Assembly: GCA_031316255.1 (NCBI GenBank)
Contig: JALDQW010000001.1
Span: 1,612,001-1,676,000 of the forward strand
Source: Nitrosomonas sp.
GTDB lineage: Bacteria > Pseudomonadota > Gammaproteobacteria > Burkholderiales > Nitrosomonadaceae
Direction: 5' to 3'
DNA length: 64,000 nt
Part shown: positions 18,356 to 27,913 of the stretch, one piece after another
How the letters are laid out: every line of letters starts with the position of its first letter
Position numbering within the stretch: the stretch's first letter is position 1
Notes under the pieces: generated by a model
Seen by the model: the letters and a program-made list of their open reading frames with translations, nothing else
Told to the model about the DNA's origin: nothing
Database searches by the model: none
Translations under genes and position numbers: made by a program

Positions 18356-19558
18356 TCAGCATTTATTTTTTCGACTCAGTTGCACCACACTATTGCCGTT
18401 CCTCAATCCTGCTGCTTTTAGTATTGCATTAGTGGCTGTATTAACACTATCACGTACTGGATCAAGATCAAGACGAGCATAAATTGCTGTTGTATTCTGA
18501 TTTTTATGATTGAGCGATTTGCCGATAATCGCCAATGAAGCGCCTGTTTTGGCTTGCCAGCTTCCCAAAGTGCGTCTTAAATCATGAATGCGCAAATCTT
18601 CAATTTCTGCACGTTTTAAAATGCGCTTCCAGCCTTTTTTGGGTTCTTCAAGGTGTCCTGATTTACTACTACTAGGAAAAACAAATACATCGTCATTAAC
18701 TGGTTTTCTGCTCTGCAAGACTGCTATGGCTTCAGGCGATAATGTTATTGTATGTGGTGTACCATTTTTAGTTTCTTGTATGCGCCATTCTTGCCGCTCA
18801 TAATTAATATCTGACCATTTCATTGATAGAACATTTGAACGCCGCGCACCTGTTAGTAATGACATCAATACATAGTCACGTATTGTTTCATTTTCTTCTT
18901 CCGCTAATGATTTGAAGAATCTAGGCAATTCATCGCTTTGTAAAAACCTATCGCGGGATAATTCAGGAAACTTAGCAATACCATGTGCAGGATTCTCACC
19001 GCTCCATATTCTCCATTCATTGATTGCTTTATTAAACATTACATGAAGCAATTTGAGGACGATATTAGCCGTTACTTGTCCATTGTTACGGCCAATCTTT
19101 TTATGAAGCCTGTCCACCTCTTCGTGTTTAATAGATGATAGTTTTCTTTTGCACCAATCAGATAAATAAAGCCGATAAGTGTCTTTGGGCTTGTCTGGTC
19201 TACGATTAAAAACTGCTCGGCGTTCCATGTATTCTTGAAACAAATCATCTAAAGTCATCTCTCGTTTTGATTCGCGTATTATTTCAGCTGGGCTTTTACC
19301 TGTAATCATCTGTAGATTAATTTCTGCCGCCATTTTTCTCGCTTTTTCGACGGTCATATCAGGATATCGACCTAATGTAACTCTCTCAGGTTTGCCATTT
19401 TTGATACGACGGAAAACACTAAAGGTTTTTGTGCCGGTTGGAGTTATGCGAATCTGTAAACTTGAAATCTTTGTATCATGGTATGTGTCTCGTTTACCCG
19501 CCTCAGGTATTGGAAGTGCCTCAATATTTGTTTTATTGAATATGATTTTTTTTGCCAT
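18356..19558 (-). CDS. int: P4-type tyrosine integrase of the tRNA-Arg island
   Basis: The 400-aa integrase has an N-terminal DUF4102-type arm-binding domain (KISSLQIRITPTGTKTF, LGRYPDMTVEKAR), a core-binding domain and a catalytic domain. The catalytic residues appear as Arg in TGARRSNVL, HDLRRTLG and Tyr in TTAIYARLD. It lies 154 bases inside attR and reads away from it, as is usual for P4-type islands in tRNA genes. It should recombine the 46-bp repeats at 5661 and 19713. The frame is intact, so the island may still be able to excise. Confidence 0.95.
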   Translation of the reverse strand: MAKKIIFNKTNIEALPIPEAGKRDTYHDTKISSLQIRITPTGTKTFSVFRRIKNGKPERVTLGRYPDMTVEKARKMAAEINLQMITGKSPAEIIRESKREMTLDDLFQEYMERRAVFNRRPDKPKDTYRLYLSDWCKRKLSSIKHEEVDRLHKKIGRNNGQVTANIVLKLLHVMFNKAINEWRIWSGENPAHGIAKFPELSRDRFLQSDELPRFFKSLAEEENETIRDYVLMSLLTGARRSNVLSMKWSDINYERQEWRIQETKNGTPHTITLSPEAIAVLQSRKPVNDDVFVFPSSSKSGHLEEPKKGWKRILKRAEIEDLRIHDLRRTLGSWQAKTGASLAIIGKSLNHKNQNTTAIYARLDLDPVRDSVNTATNAILKAAGLRNGNSVVQLSRKNKC

Positions 19559-19712
19559 ATCATTACCAATCCGGGGTTACAGTGGGGTTACATTATAGAT
19601 AAAAAGTGATATGAAATTATTAATTCTGATTAATCATTATATTAATATAACAGCATGATTAATATACTAACATTAATCTTGATTAAATATCATTAATATT
19701 GCGGCCTTGAAA

Positions 19713-19758
19713 CTCCTAAGGGGTAGGTCGCACGTTCGATTCGTGCTCAGGGCGCCAA
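19713..19758 (+). repeat. attR: 46-bp copy of the tRNA-Arg 3' half
   Basis: An exact duplicate of 5661-5706 without the 5' half of the tRNA. It marks the right end of the island; an IS701-like element begins about 12 bases further on. Confidence 0.95.
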
Positions 19759-19762
19759 TAGA

Positions 19763-20995
19763 TCAAAGCGTTAGTTCTACTTTGTCAGAATACCCAAAAG
19801 CCACTTTTCGCCTAGCAAAAGACTTTTTAGCGCTGAGCCGTCGCCGGTGCCGCTTATGAATAACATCTGCCAGATCCTCGGTGGTAAGTTGTCTTTCTGG
19901 CAGCATGTGCGCTAATGCGGTCACCAGGTCATTGAAGGATAACATCGGCCATTGCTTGCGCCCAAGCATCTTTTGCTTGACCAAGAATAGCGTTGCCAGC
20001 ATGACTAGCGCCATGTGATGATGCCATGCATCCCACCGGCGCACTTGATAATCAGCCATGCCACATTCGCTTTTTGCTTCATGAAAGCTGTGCTCAATGA
20101 AGAAACGCTGCGCCTGTACTTGCGCCAGTTGCTGTAACGGTGTTTCAAGTGACGCGTTGGATAAGCTATAATGCGATATTTCGCTAGCGCCAACCTCCCG
20201 CTTTGCCAGCAAGTGCCAGCGATGCGCTTGTTTCTCGCTGCCATCCCATACCCATACAAATGCATGAAGATATTCCGCTTCCAGCATACCTTTCTCGCCT
20301 TCGCGCAGTTTAATGCGCCGCCATACTGCATCCGGCTGCTCTGATACCCATTGATCAACACGTATCGCCTCAGATTGTGCTTTCAGGCGTTTCGGTTGCC
20401 TGCCACGGCTATTCCAGGCAGGAATGCCCGGTTTTGGGTCTTCAAGATAAACCATCTGCCGACAGTGAACATCAGCGACAAATGTGCAGCCAAGTTTATC
20501 AACACCACGCAAGAAAGCAGGATCCTTGCCATAGCCGCCATCAATGCCGACATAACCAAAACGCACACCGCGTTGTTTGGCTGTTTCGATCATTGATAAT
20601 GCAATCTCGCATTTGCTTTGATAATACTGGCATGCCTCAGGTATTGCTGCTTTCTTGCAACGATCCGAATCGCTCATCCAATGTTGTGGCAAATACAGGC
20701 GCGCATCAATCAAACTGGCCATGCTGTTTTGGCACAAACTGGCAAATACACCAACCTGACAATTGTCTACCTTACCAAGACGGCCATTCCATTGTCGGGA
20801 AACACCTGCTGATGATTCGCCTTTCTTCGCAAAAGCGCTTTCATCGATAATCAAAACAGCAGCAGAACCACCCAACAACGCATCCGTCTCAATCGCAATC
20901 TGCTCGCCAAATCCATTCCAGTCAATCGCGTCTGATGTCAGCATGTGTTGCATCGCCTGGTGGTCAACTTCATTGACTTCGCCCATGCGTAACAT
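19763..20995 (-). CDS. IS701-family-like DDE transposase
   Basis: The 410 residues counted from the first ATG include the acidic DDE residues: IIDESAF (first Asp), GIDGGYGKD (second Asp) and FFIEHSFHEAKSE (Glu with the downstream Lys), the layout of the IS701/IS4 superfamily. The same frame stays open and family-like for 59 codons upstream to 21172 (for example LPEALSAHLSLFSSFF and ATFYGYLRG), but has no ATG there. The true protein probably starts at a non-ATG codon or the N-terminus has lost its start. The stop codon lies 6 bases beyond the left inverted repeat, so the last codons come from flanking DNA. Confidence 0.85.
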   Translation of the reverse strand: MLRMGEVNEVDHQAMQHMLTSDAIDWNGFGEQIAIETDALLGGSAAVLIIDESAFAKKGESSAGVSRQWNGRLGKVDNCQVGVFASLCQNSMASLIDARLYLPQHWMSDSDRCKKAAIPEACQYYQSKCEIALSMIETAKQRGVRFGYVGIDGGYGKDPAFLRGVDKLGCTFVADVHCRQMVYLEDPKPGIPAWNSRGRQPKRLKAQSEAIRVDQWVSEQPDAVWRRIKLREGEKGMLEAEYLHAFVWVWDGSEKQAHRWHLLAKREVGASEISHYSLSNASLETPLQQLAQVQAQRFFIEHSFHEAKSECGMADYQVRRWDAWHHHMALVMLATLFLVKQKMLGRKQWPMLSFNDLVTALAHMLPERQLTTEDLADVIHKRHRRRLSAKKSFARRKVAFGYSDKVELTL

Positions 20996-21254
20996 ATTTG
21001 CTCGTTCAGATTGAAACAGTCCACGCAGGTAGCCATAGAATGTCGCTGACGCATCGCGCGTCGCCGATACAAAAAATGATGAAAATAACGATAAATGTGC
21101 GCTAAGCGCTTCTGGAAGCCCCTGAAGGGCAAATTGGAGTGACCGTTTAGTATTTTCACGACATGATCGTGATTAATAATTATTAAACAAAGTGTTATTA
21201 TACATCAGTTTGATACACTTTTGGGGTCATTTGAATCTGACAAAGTAGAATTAG
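19771..21254 (-). mobile_element. IS701-like insertion sequence (~1.48 kb)
   Basis: The ends are imperfect inverted repeats: 19771-19789 (TTAGTTCTACTTTGTCAGA) against the complement of 21236-21254 (CTAATTCTACTTTGTCAGA), 17 of 19 identical. One transposase fills the element. I cannot see a clear target-site duplication, so the outer limits may be off by a few bases. Confidence 0.8.
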
Positions 21255-21306
21255 GCATTGCGTCTATCCACTGATTTTCTATTTCGGCACAATTTCAGCA
21301 CAGTTC

Positions 21307-21564
21307 GTGCGAAGAGGGGCGAAAATAGCAACAATCACCAAAACGCCTTCAGGTACTTACAAAGTTCAAATCAGAAAGTCTGGTATTCCTTCAATTACCA
21401 AAATCTGCAAATCAGAAACAGAAGCTCAGAAATGGGCTGTCAATCACCTACCGGAAAATTTTGGTCGCATGATCGGTTACGCCCACGTCTCAACGGAGGA
21501 CCAGACGCGGCATGGAGAATTGTCTGCTAAAAACAAACGGCAACACTCCAATCCTGCTATTTAA
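21307..21564 (+). pseudogene. Chimeric remnant: integrase N-terminus joined to resolvase N-terminus
   Basis: The frame first encodes an integrase N-terminal fragment (ITKTPSGTYKVQIRKSG, SETEAQKWAV), where the expected Met codon is ATA at 21325. From 21469 it continues in frame as the start of a serine resolvase/invertase (MIGYAHVSTEDQT), then loses similarity. Both parts are truncated, so neither enzyme is functional. It marks recombination scars at the boundary between the island/IS region and the EPS locus. Confidence 0.6.
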
Positions 21565-21574
21565 GCCAACAAAA

Positions 21575-22954
21575 TCAGTGTGCATTGTCCTTGCGCAGGA
21601 CGATCCATACCGTGCGCATAATGATCCAGACGTCTAGCCAGAGCGACCAGTTGTTGAGATAGTACAGGTCGTGCTCAATGCGTGCTTGCATTTTTTCAAG
21701 TACTTCCGTCTCTCCGCGCCATCCGTTTACTTGCGCCCAGCCGGTAATTCCTGGTTTTGCTTTGTGGCGCATCATGTAACCTTTGATAAGTTTGCGGTAA
21801 CTCTCGTTGTGAGCTACAGCATGTGGCCGGGGTCCGACAATACTCATTCTTCCTTGTAATACATTGATAAATTGTGGCAGTTCATCCAGTGACGTTCGCC
21901 GTAAAAAAGCACCAATACGCGTAACCCGTTTATCGTTTTTCGTTGCCTGGACGATATTGTTGCCATCTTCGGTGACGGTCATCGAGCGAAATTTGTAAAC
22001 AATGATCTCTTCGCCATTATTGCCATAACGGCGTTGTTTAAAGATAACGGGGCCGGGAGAAGTTAGTTTGACTGCCAGGGCAATGCCCAGCATAAGCGGA
22101 GATAATAAAATAAGAATAAAAGCAGCTAATAAATAATCGCTTATGCTCTTGATGACGCCGTCGACATCCGTAAAGGGTGATTCACTGAGCGATACCACGG
22201 GCATATTGCCAAGAAAGTCGACACGTGCCTGAAGTAAATCGAAAACATAGATGTCCGGTAAGAAATAAATAGACGTAGTGGTGTCGGTTAGCTCTTCTAT
22301 GATTTTCTGGATGCGGGGTTGAGAAGTCATGGGCAGGCTGATAAAGACGATATCGATTTTATTGTTTTTTATATAAGAAATGACATCGCGCATTTTGCCA
22401 AGATAGGATCCGAAGTTGCCATTGTTCCGTTGTTCCAATCTGTCATCAAAGAAGCCTTTGTTTTCGATAAGTAACAGTGGTTGTGAAGAAATGTTTTTAA
22501 GTAATTTCAGGCTGACGTCATTTGCGCCAATAATTACTGAGGAACGTATTTCACCTTTATTGCGCCGTATGTCTACAATTTTTCTTAGAATCAGATGATT
22601 GCCAATGAGTACGAACGGCGTAACGAGAAACCAGGTTAGAATGACCGGCTGTGAAAAATGTACTGCAAACTTGGTGGTATAGCCTAAAAAAAGCAAAATA
22701 CCAACAATGATAATCCAGCCGGTCAGTGTGTCACGAGTGTAAGCTAATAACTTGCAGTGACGCCAATTGCGATAGAGCGTTGTTTGTCCATATACGAAAG
22801 TGGAAACGAAAAAGACAATGATGACTAATACCAGGTACTGACTGGTAAAGGTTTCACCGTATACCCAGGTTAAAAGTATTAACAGACCCCAGATGATTGT
22901 GGGGTCTAAAATGTGTTTAAAAAAAGCGATAATCGGTAAATCGTTTGTGGTCAT
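21575..22954 (-). CDS. Polyprenyl-phosphate glycosyl-1-phosphate transferase (WcaJ-like), starts EPS repeat-unit synthesis
   Basis: This 459-aa membrane enzyme transfers a sugar-1-phosphate, probably glucose or galactose, from UDP-sugar to undecaprenyl phosphate. Four N-terminal membrane helices are followed by a Rossmann-like region, then a membrane hairpin (about 275-295) and the catalytic domain: [40 protein letters not shown] and [15 protein letters not shown]. Length matches the long WcaJ type. Its start overlaps the epsL stop by 4 bases (ATGA), indicating coupled translation. It is the committing step for the polymer made by the rest of the locus. Confidence 0.93.
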   Translation of the reverse strand: MTTNDLPIIAFFKHILDPTIIWGLLILLTWVYGETFTSQYLVLVIIVFFVSTFVYGQTTLYRNWRHCKLLAYTRDTLTGWIIIVGILLFLGYTTKFAVHFSQPVILTWFLVTPFVLIGNHLILRKIVDIRRNKGEIRSSVIIGANDVSLKLLKNISSQPLLLIENKGFFDDRLEQRNNGNFGSYLGKMRDVISYIKNNKIDIVFISLPMTSQPRIQKIIEELTDTTTSIYFLPDIYVFDLLQARVDFLGNMPVVSLSESPFTDVDGVIKSISDYLLAAFILILLSPLMLGIALAVKLTSPGPVIFKQRRYGNNGEEIIVYKFRSMTVTEDGNNIVQATKNDKRVTRIGAFLRRTSLDELPQFINVLQGRMSIVGPRPHAVAHNESYRKLIKGYMMRHKAKPGITGWAQVNGWRGETEVLEKMQARIEHDLYYLNNWSLWLDVWIIMRTVWIVLRKDNAH

Positions 22955-24255
22955 GGTTTTCCGAACAGATAGCGCAGATTAATAACACCACCATTGGCAT
23001 TAAAACCTCCAAGAGGTGCGTTTGTGGAAAGACTGTTATGGTAGGCGGATGCACTGACTTCAACACCGTAATAAGGGGTATAGGATAATTCCATAGATGC
23101 AGTGATAATATCGTTAGTGTTGCCTAAAGCTGTTTCATTTGTAGTGAATCTAAAGAAGCGATCGGTTTTTTGCGAAAGGTATGAAAAATAGCCTGATAAC
23201 TTTATTTTTTCGGTCAAATTCCATATCGGTGTAATGCTTGTTCCAGTATTGAGACTGAAGTTGGCGTTCAGGCTTTGGATTGCTACTGTTTCGCGCCATC
23301 CGGAAATTGTTATTTTTGTCTTGCTCGTGGGTTTCCAATTATATTTTAAACGTGCATTAAATCCATTGAAGTCACTTGATGTAACGGATGGATTCGTTCT
23401 TTCAACCCACCCTCCCAGGAATTCTACACTTGACTTTCCGGTTAGTATCCAATTGATTTTTCCCTTGATTTCATTCTGATCGTAGTTATTTTCTGAAAGA
23501 AAACCTTCTGTCGTTTGAATAGGGGTTGTGAATTTTCCTTGAATATTTCGATAGTGTATGCCGATCGAACTGCCGCTGGTTGCTAAATAATCGAAACCTG
23601 TTCCAAAAATATCTTCTTGGCGATTCTGGAAGCGTAGACGGGGATTATTGGACTTGAATTTGAAGTGGGTATAGTCTCCATGCAATCTCCAGTTCGAATG
23701 AAATCGCCAGGCTAAGTCAAAGTATTCTTTTTCTTCGGAGCGAATATTTATGATGCCAGGTTGAAATAGGAACGGTGACTGACCTTTTGCAAAACTGGCG
23801 CCCATGTTTCCTTCAAGCTGGTTACCCAGGAACCAGTTCCAATTGCCGCGAACGTCCAATGCCTTATTGTTTATTTGACTGAATTTTTCATATCGATTGT
23901 AACTCCAGTTCCCATTGGCGCTCAGTTGTTGTCGGCTGATTCTTTTGTCGAGGATAGCTCCTCCCGTAAAACGCTGTGCGAAATCAAACAGATTGTCAGT
24001 GCCAAGAAGCGCTTGCGTATCCATGTTGTCTCGTATGCGCAGAATATTGTCGTCTGCTGTAAGCGAATAGCTTGCATAGGGACGGATTGTTTTTCCAATG
24101 AATGAAGCATGGGTTGGCTGGCTGAAAAAAATCATCATTACGGCAGCTGCCAACGCGGACATTCCCGCTTTAAGGTGTGTGGCGGCACAGGCTTGACGAT
24201 AGGGCGGGTTTTGCCACAAGAGAAGGCCTAAATAATTATTTTTTTTATAATTCAA
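22951..24255 (-). CDS. epsL: EpsL-like outer-membrane beta-barrel for EPS export
   Basis: The 434-aa protein has a late signal peptide (hydrophobic stretch about residues 30-45, cleavage near THASF) and a long series of amphipathic beta strands with alternating aromatic residues. It resembles EpsL, the barrel of XrtB/PEP-CTERM-associated polysaccharide loci, thought to form the outer-membrane exit or to assist the EpsE export channel. The C-terminus ends in a strand ([10 protein letters not shown]) typical of barrels. It is first in a two-gene minus-strand operon with the initiating transferase and divergent from the PEP-CTERM genes. Confidence 0.82.
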   Translation of the reverse strand: MNYKKNNYLGLLLWQNPPYRQACAATHLKAGMSALAAAVMMIFFSQPTHASFIGKTIRPYASYSLTADDNILRIRDNMDTQALLGTDNLFDFAQRFTGGAILDKRISRQQLSANGNWSYNRYEKFSQINNKALDVRGNWNWFLGNQLEGNMGASFAKGQSPFLFQPGIINIRSEEKEYFDLAWRFHSNWRLHGDYTHFKFKSNNPRLRFQNRQEDIFGTGFDYLATSGSSIGIHYRNIQGKFTTPIQTTEGFLSENNYDQNEIKGKINWILTGKSSVEFLGGWVERTNPSVTSSDFNGFNARLKYNWKPTSKTKITISGWRETVAIQSLNANFSLNTGTSITPIWNLTEKIKLSGYFSYLSQKTDRFFRFTTNETALGNTNDIITASMELSYTPYYGVEVSASAYHNSLSTNAPLGGFNANGGVINLRYLFGKP

Positions 24256-25321
24256 TTTAAACAGAAGTATGCTGGGCTAAAGAAATATATCTACTAGAAT
24301 AATTATTCATATCAAAAAATTACACATAGAACGTTTTAAGGAAATGCTTTTCAATCGGTTGATTCAATCGAAAAGGTTTGTTTATTGTTGCAGGGTATAA
24401 AACGGATTTTGCATCGTGCATGAAATGCGCGCCATTTTTCGATAGCGTGGTGCGTTGATTAATTTCTCTAATCATCTGTTGGAGTTTTAAGCAAGGCGTT
24501 TCATTTTCGATTGCAGAATAGACAAAAAAATGTGGATTAATCCATCTTCCGTGCATTGTTAAAAACCGGTCTTGAAAAAGTGCATAACCTGTCAGTCGAC
24601 GCCGTAATTTCCAGGGGCGTTTGCAGATATGTGAAAAATTAATTTGAGTAATCATAAACGATTCAATCTTTCGTCTTGCTTATCTGTTCTGTGGCGCATC
24701 GCATATTTGTATACGTGTTTGCAAATGAATTCGTGGGTTGTTTTTACATTCTACTCAGAATGTATAGGATTTTCCAATCTTACAGGTGCGACAATTTGTC
24801 TCATTGAAATCATTTTGCCTTTGCTTTCTAATACTATAGTTTTATTTATTAAACTATAAACTGTGAGCGTGTGCTAGATGAATTTTATGTGGGTGTGTTA
24901 TTTTTTATACAGACCGGTTGATTTTATAAATTAGTTGGTATAGCATTCGCTAAAGAGTAATTAGTGTGATAATTTACCACATAATAAAATTTAATTTATT
25001 ATTTTTATAACATATAGGTTGAGCAAGCTAAATTCATATTTTTGTAATAATTAGTATGTTATATTGCAAGAGACCAGCTGATACAGTTTCGATGAAGTCG
25101 GATTCAAAATTCGAATTGATTCCCTGGAATTGAAATGGGGAATTTTACAGATACTGTAATGGTTTCTTTTCTCCATAAAAGCGCTTTGGCGCAATGTCGT
25201 CGATTACTGCGATAAAGTTTTTAAACTGTTTTTATTTTGCTTGGTGTCATGAATAGATTTAAATTTCGGCGATACGAAGTATTTAAAGCATTATTCTTTA
25301 GATTCTGGGAGATTTGGCAAT
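24256..25321. other. Long AT-rich divergent intergenic region
   Basis: About 1.07 kb separates the epsL operon (minus) from the first PEP-CTERM gene (plus). It presumably contains promoters for both directions. A weak sigma-54-like match (TGGTATAGCATTCGC, 24936-24950, plus) has the correct GG-N10-GC spacing but few other consensus bases. Apart from one doubtful minus-strand ORF (24320-24655) nothing coding is recognised. Confidence 0.45.
24320..24655 (-). CDS. Doubtful ORF (111 aa)
   Basis: An uninterrupted, basic 111-codon frame upstream of epsL on the same strand. Composition is protein-like (RPWKLRRRLTGYALFQDRF), but there is no good Shine-Dalgarno and no family is recognised. It could be a decayed gene fragment. 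Confidence 0.25.
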   Translation of the reverse strand: MITQINFSHICKRPWKLRRRLTGYALFQDRFLTMHGRWINPHFFVYSAIENETPCLKLQQMIREINQRTTLSKNGAHFMHDAKSVLYPATINKPFRLNQPIEKHFLKTFYV

Positions 25322-25711
25322 ATGAATAGTTTTAAAAAATTGCTTCTAACAATGGCTACGTTGCCTTTTTTTCTTGGTCTGGCTCAATCAAATGCGCATG
25401 CCCAATTACTCGATTTTTACGCTCAGTTGGCAATGGTTACAAGTTATAGTGATTTAAATCAGCTGCAAAAAGAAAATGTTACGGTTTCGATTAATACGAG
25501 CTCCGGGATATTGAGTGATTATTCACTAAACCGGGCAGCTGTAAATCAAATATCTATGCCTGATCCGCAAAGTCTATTTGTTTTGGTTGATTCTAAGACT
25601 TTTGATCATGCCTCTCCAATAGCATATGAACCTGATGTATATGCATTGATGCTTGTTGGATTAATTTTGATTGGTTTTGCCGCAAGTCGCCGCAGAACAT
25701 ACTACTATTAA
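25322..25711 (+). CDS. Small PEP-CTERM-like secreted protein with variant EPD motif
   Basis: The 129-aa protein has an N-terminal signal peptide (MNSFKKLLLTM to about AHAQ). The C-terminal sorting signal is YEPDVYALMLVGLILIGF followed by an Arg cluster: a short motif, a membrane helix and basic residues, as exosortase substrates have. The motif reads EPD rather than PEP, so processing efficiency is uncertain. The body has no known domain. It should be exported by Sec, cut by exosortase B and associated with the EPS or cell surface. A GGGAG-like site precedes the ATG. Confidence 0.75.
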   Translation: MNSFKKLLLTMATLPFFLGLAQSNAHAQLLDFYAQLAMVTSYSDLNQLQKENVTVSINTSSGILSDYSLNRAAVNQISMPDPQSLFVLVDSKTFDHASPIAYEPDVYALMLVGLILIGFAASRRRTYYY

Positions 25712-25918
25712 TTTTTGTGGTTTGAACCAAACATGTCGAATGTCGGATGTACCTTTTCTATCGGAGTAGTTGCCTGAGTAAAGTAATTGCTCGAGTAAAT
25801 ATGCCGGATAAACGCTTGGAATGGTTTATTTATAAATGTACACATTGACGCACATGTAATTGTAGGTGTCATTAGTTCTTTTTGGGAAGTAGTTTTTTTT
25901 AATTTTATGGAGGATAAA

Positions 25919-26518
25919 ATGAAAAACTCAATCAGTAAGATGGTAATTGCGGTAATGGTATGTTTTGTATTCGGAGTCGGAGTTGCAAAAGCATCAACAC
26001 CCGGACCTATAGATGCGGACTTTGTTCTTAATAATTCTAGCTATCATGCCAATTTTGGTAATAATTCAATCACTGGAGCGTTCGAGGATCACTATACGTT
26101 TACTGCAATTGATCCTATGACAGGCAGTGGGGGGTTCAGTGCAATTAGTGGTTTCAGTGGTTTTGGTGGCTTCGGGTTAGGTGGAATTGGCCAGATCGGA
26201 TTTGATGTCATCTTCAGTTCTTTGGGATTGTGGGATGTGACCGATTCCTCAAATCATGTTCTCGTATCGGATAGAACTGTTAACGGATTTATTCTGGGGT
26301 TTGGCGGTTTCTCAGGCTTGACCAACGGTCATAATTACGATTTGGTGATAAGCGGAGAACTTGGCAACGGCCGCACAAGCGGTTCTTATTCCGGAAATAT
26401 AGAAATTGCTCCAGTACCGGAGCCTGAGTTCTATGTCATGTTGTTGGTTGGACTGGTTCTGGTTGTGTTTGCAGCAAGAAGTACCCGGCGGTCTGCTTAT
26501 CAACCGACTTATGGATAA
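25919..26518 (+). CDS. FxDxF-type PEP-CTERM surface protein
   Basis: The 199-aa protein has a signal peptide (to about VAKAS), the FxDxF-type marker FEDHYTF near the N-terminus of the mature chain, a Gly/Phe/Ser-rich beta-type body (GGFSAISGFSGFGGFG) and the C-terminal VPEPEFYVMLLVGLVLVV helix with an Arg-rich tail, a standard PEP-CTERM signal. I chose the ATG at 25919 because GGAGG lies 6 bases upstream; an ATG at 25907 would overlap that site. Expected fate is export, cleavage by exosortase and retention in the EPS matrix. Confidence 0.88.
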   Translation: MKNSISKMVIAVMVCFVFGVGVAKASTPGPIDADFVLNNSSYHANFGNNSITGAFEDHYTFTAIDPMTGSGGFSAISGFSGFGGFGLGGIGQIGFDVIFSSLGLWDVTDSSNHVLVSDRTVNGFILGFGGFSGLTNGHNYDLVISGELGNGRTSGSYSGNIEIAPVPEPEFYVMLLVGLVLVVFAARSTRRSAYQPTYG

Positions 26519-26986
26519 GAATGGCGTATTTGTAAACGAAGAAGACAAATATTTTGCATAAACGATATAAAAATCATATGTAGAATTAAAGTCTTGGGTG
26601 TTTTGCGGGTTTATATCCACCTCGGATACTGTCAGTATGGATAGGGATGTGGGCTCGTGAAACTCCAGTATTTTATGAATCTGAGTTACTATTTTGTGAT
26701 ACAGAATTAAGTTGTAGACGTGGCGCACATTTTTTACAAAACAGTTAATTGTAGGGGGCGCGATTAACAGCGAATATGAGTGCAGAATTAATTAACATTT
26801 TTTCTTACGACTTCAGCACGACCATCTGATTTGTGGATTACCCAAGTATTCATTAAAAAGCTTTTTTGTCTCAGCAGCAACCTGGATTGTAACAATATCC
26901 AGGAACGGCAAATTTAAGTTGGTTGGGTAGTGCTTAGATGCATTATTTTCGATGGAAGCTTTCTGTCAATTTTACGGAGTTCATTG
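26519..26986. other. Intergenic region upstream of galU
   Basis: The 468 bases contain no convincing gene. AT content is high and the galU promoter must lie here, but no box stands out. The galU Shine-Dalgarno (CGGAG) is at the right-hand end. Confidence 0.4.
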
Positions 26987-27913
26987 ATGCTCGAAAGACG
27001 ATCTAAAACAATTACCAAGGCCGTTTTCCCCATAGCCGGGCTGGGTACGCGATTCCTGCCGGCAACTAAAGCCTCGCCGAAAGAAATGCTTCCCATAGTG
27101 GATAAGCCACTTATTCAATATGCAGTTGAGGAAGCATACCTGGCCGGAATTCGGCAAATGATTTTTATTACTGGGCGCACAAAACGATCTATAGAAGATC
27201 ATTTTGATACTGCGCAAGAACTTGAAACAGTGCTTGAACTTGCTGAGAAACAGAATTTACTGGAAGTGTTACGCAATATTACTCCAGAAGATATGCAATG
27301 CATGTACGTCAGGCAGCCAAGGGCACTGGGTCTCGGTCATGCTATTCTTTGTGCAGAACAGATTGTTGGCGGCGACGATTTTGCAGTTCTTTTGGCAGAT
27401 GATTTGATGGTTGCTGAAAAGCCGGTTCTGGTACAAATGGTTGAGAAATATAATGCATTGCAACGAAGTATTATTGCAGTTCAGGATGTTCCGCGCTCGC
27501 AAACCAGCAGTTATGGCATTGTCAGCGGTACAGAAAATTATCCTGGATTGCTAAGTGTAGACAACATTGTGGAAAAGCCTTTGCCAGAAAACGCGCCAAG
27601 TACACTCGCGGTTGTTGGGAGATATATTTTAACTTCAGCCATTTTTGATGAAATTCGAAATCAGCAGCCAGGAGTAGGCGGTGAAATTCAATTAACTGAC
27701 GGAATTGCCAGCTTGTTACAAAAAGAACAGGTTTTTTCATATCGATTTTCTGGTAAGCGATATGATTGTGGGAGCAAAATTGGATATCTGCAAGCTACAG
27801 TTGATCTGGCGTGTAGTCATCCAGAAGTTAGAGAGTCATTTAATAACTGGCTTGTTACCAGGGATCAAATAACGCAGGTTCAACCGAATGAAAAAATGAG
27901 GCGTGTTGTGTGA
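26987..27913 (+). CDS. galU: UTP-glucose-1-phosphate uridylyltransferase
   Basis: The 308-aa enzyme makes UDP-glucose from UTP and glucose-1-phosphate. It shows the nucleotidyltransferase signature [20 protein letters not shown] near the N-terminus, [13 protein letters not shown], and the sugar-binding region GRYILT with GGEIQLTDG. Length is normal (295-305). The frame opens further upstream at 26930, but the ATG at 26987 has GGAG 8 bases before it and gives the usual N-terminus. It supplies UDP-glucose for the EPS transferases and, through GalE, UDP-galactose. Confidence 0.95.
   Translation: MLERRSKTITKAVFPIAGLGTRFLPATKASPKEMLPIVDKPLIQYAVEEAYLAGIRQMIFITGRTKRSIEDHFDTAQELETVLELAEKQNLLEVLRNITPEDMQCMYVRQPRALGLGHAILCAEQIVGGDDFAVLLADDLMVAEKPVLVQMVEKYNALQRSIIAVQDVPRSQTSSYGIVSGTENYPGLLSVDNIVEKPLPENAPSTLAVVGRYILTSAIFDEIRNQQPGVGGEIQLTDGIASLLQKEQVFSYRFSGKRYDCGSKIGYLQATVDLACSHPEVRESFNNWLVTRDQITQVQPNEKMRRVV

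Larger units (their letters stand above)
5661..19758. mobile_element. 14.1-kb tRNA-Arg-integrated genomic island
   Basis: The island is bounded by a 46-bp repeat of the tRNA-Arg 3' end. A P4-type integrase sits next to the right end, and an AlpA-like regulator and a small winged-helix protein lie inside. Cargo on the left is a plus-strand nucleotide-metabolism-like operon (6269-8684) and a minus-strand methylase/helicase/GIY-YIG operon (8798-14785). A second tyrosine recombinase with a DNA-binding partner (14923-16510) and an unknown gene (17552-18316) complete it. No conjugation, capsid or plasmid-type replication genes are recognised, so it looks like a defence-type island that may need helper functions to move. 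Confidence 0.93.

Noticed and set aside
5661..19758. Island as a complete prophage or ICE
   Set aside because: No capsid, terminase, tail, relaxase or type IV secretion genes can be recognised in it.
20351..20850. Plus-strand ORFs inside the IS701-like element
   Set aside because: Antisense to the transposase; no known IS701 antisense protein and no start signals.
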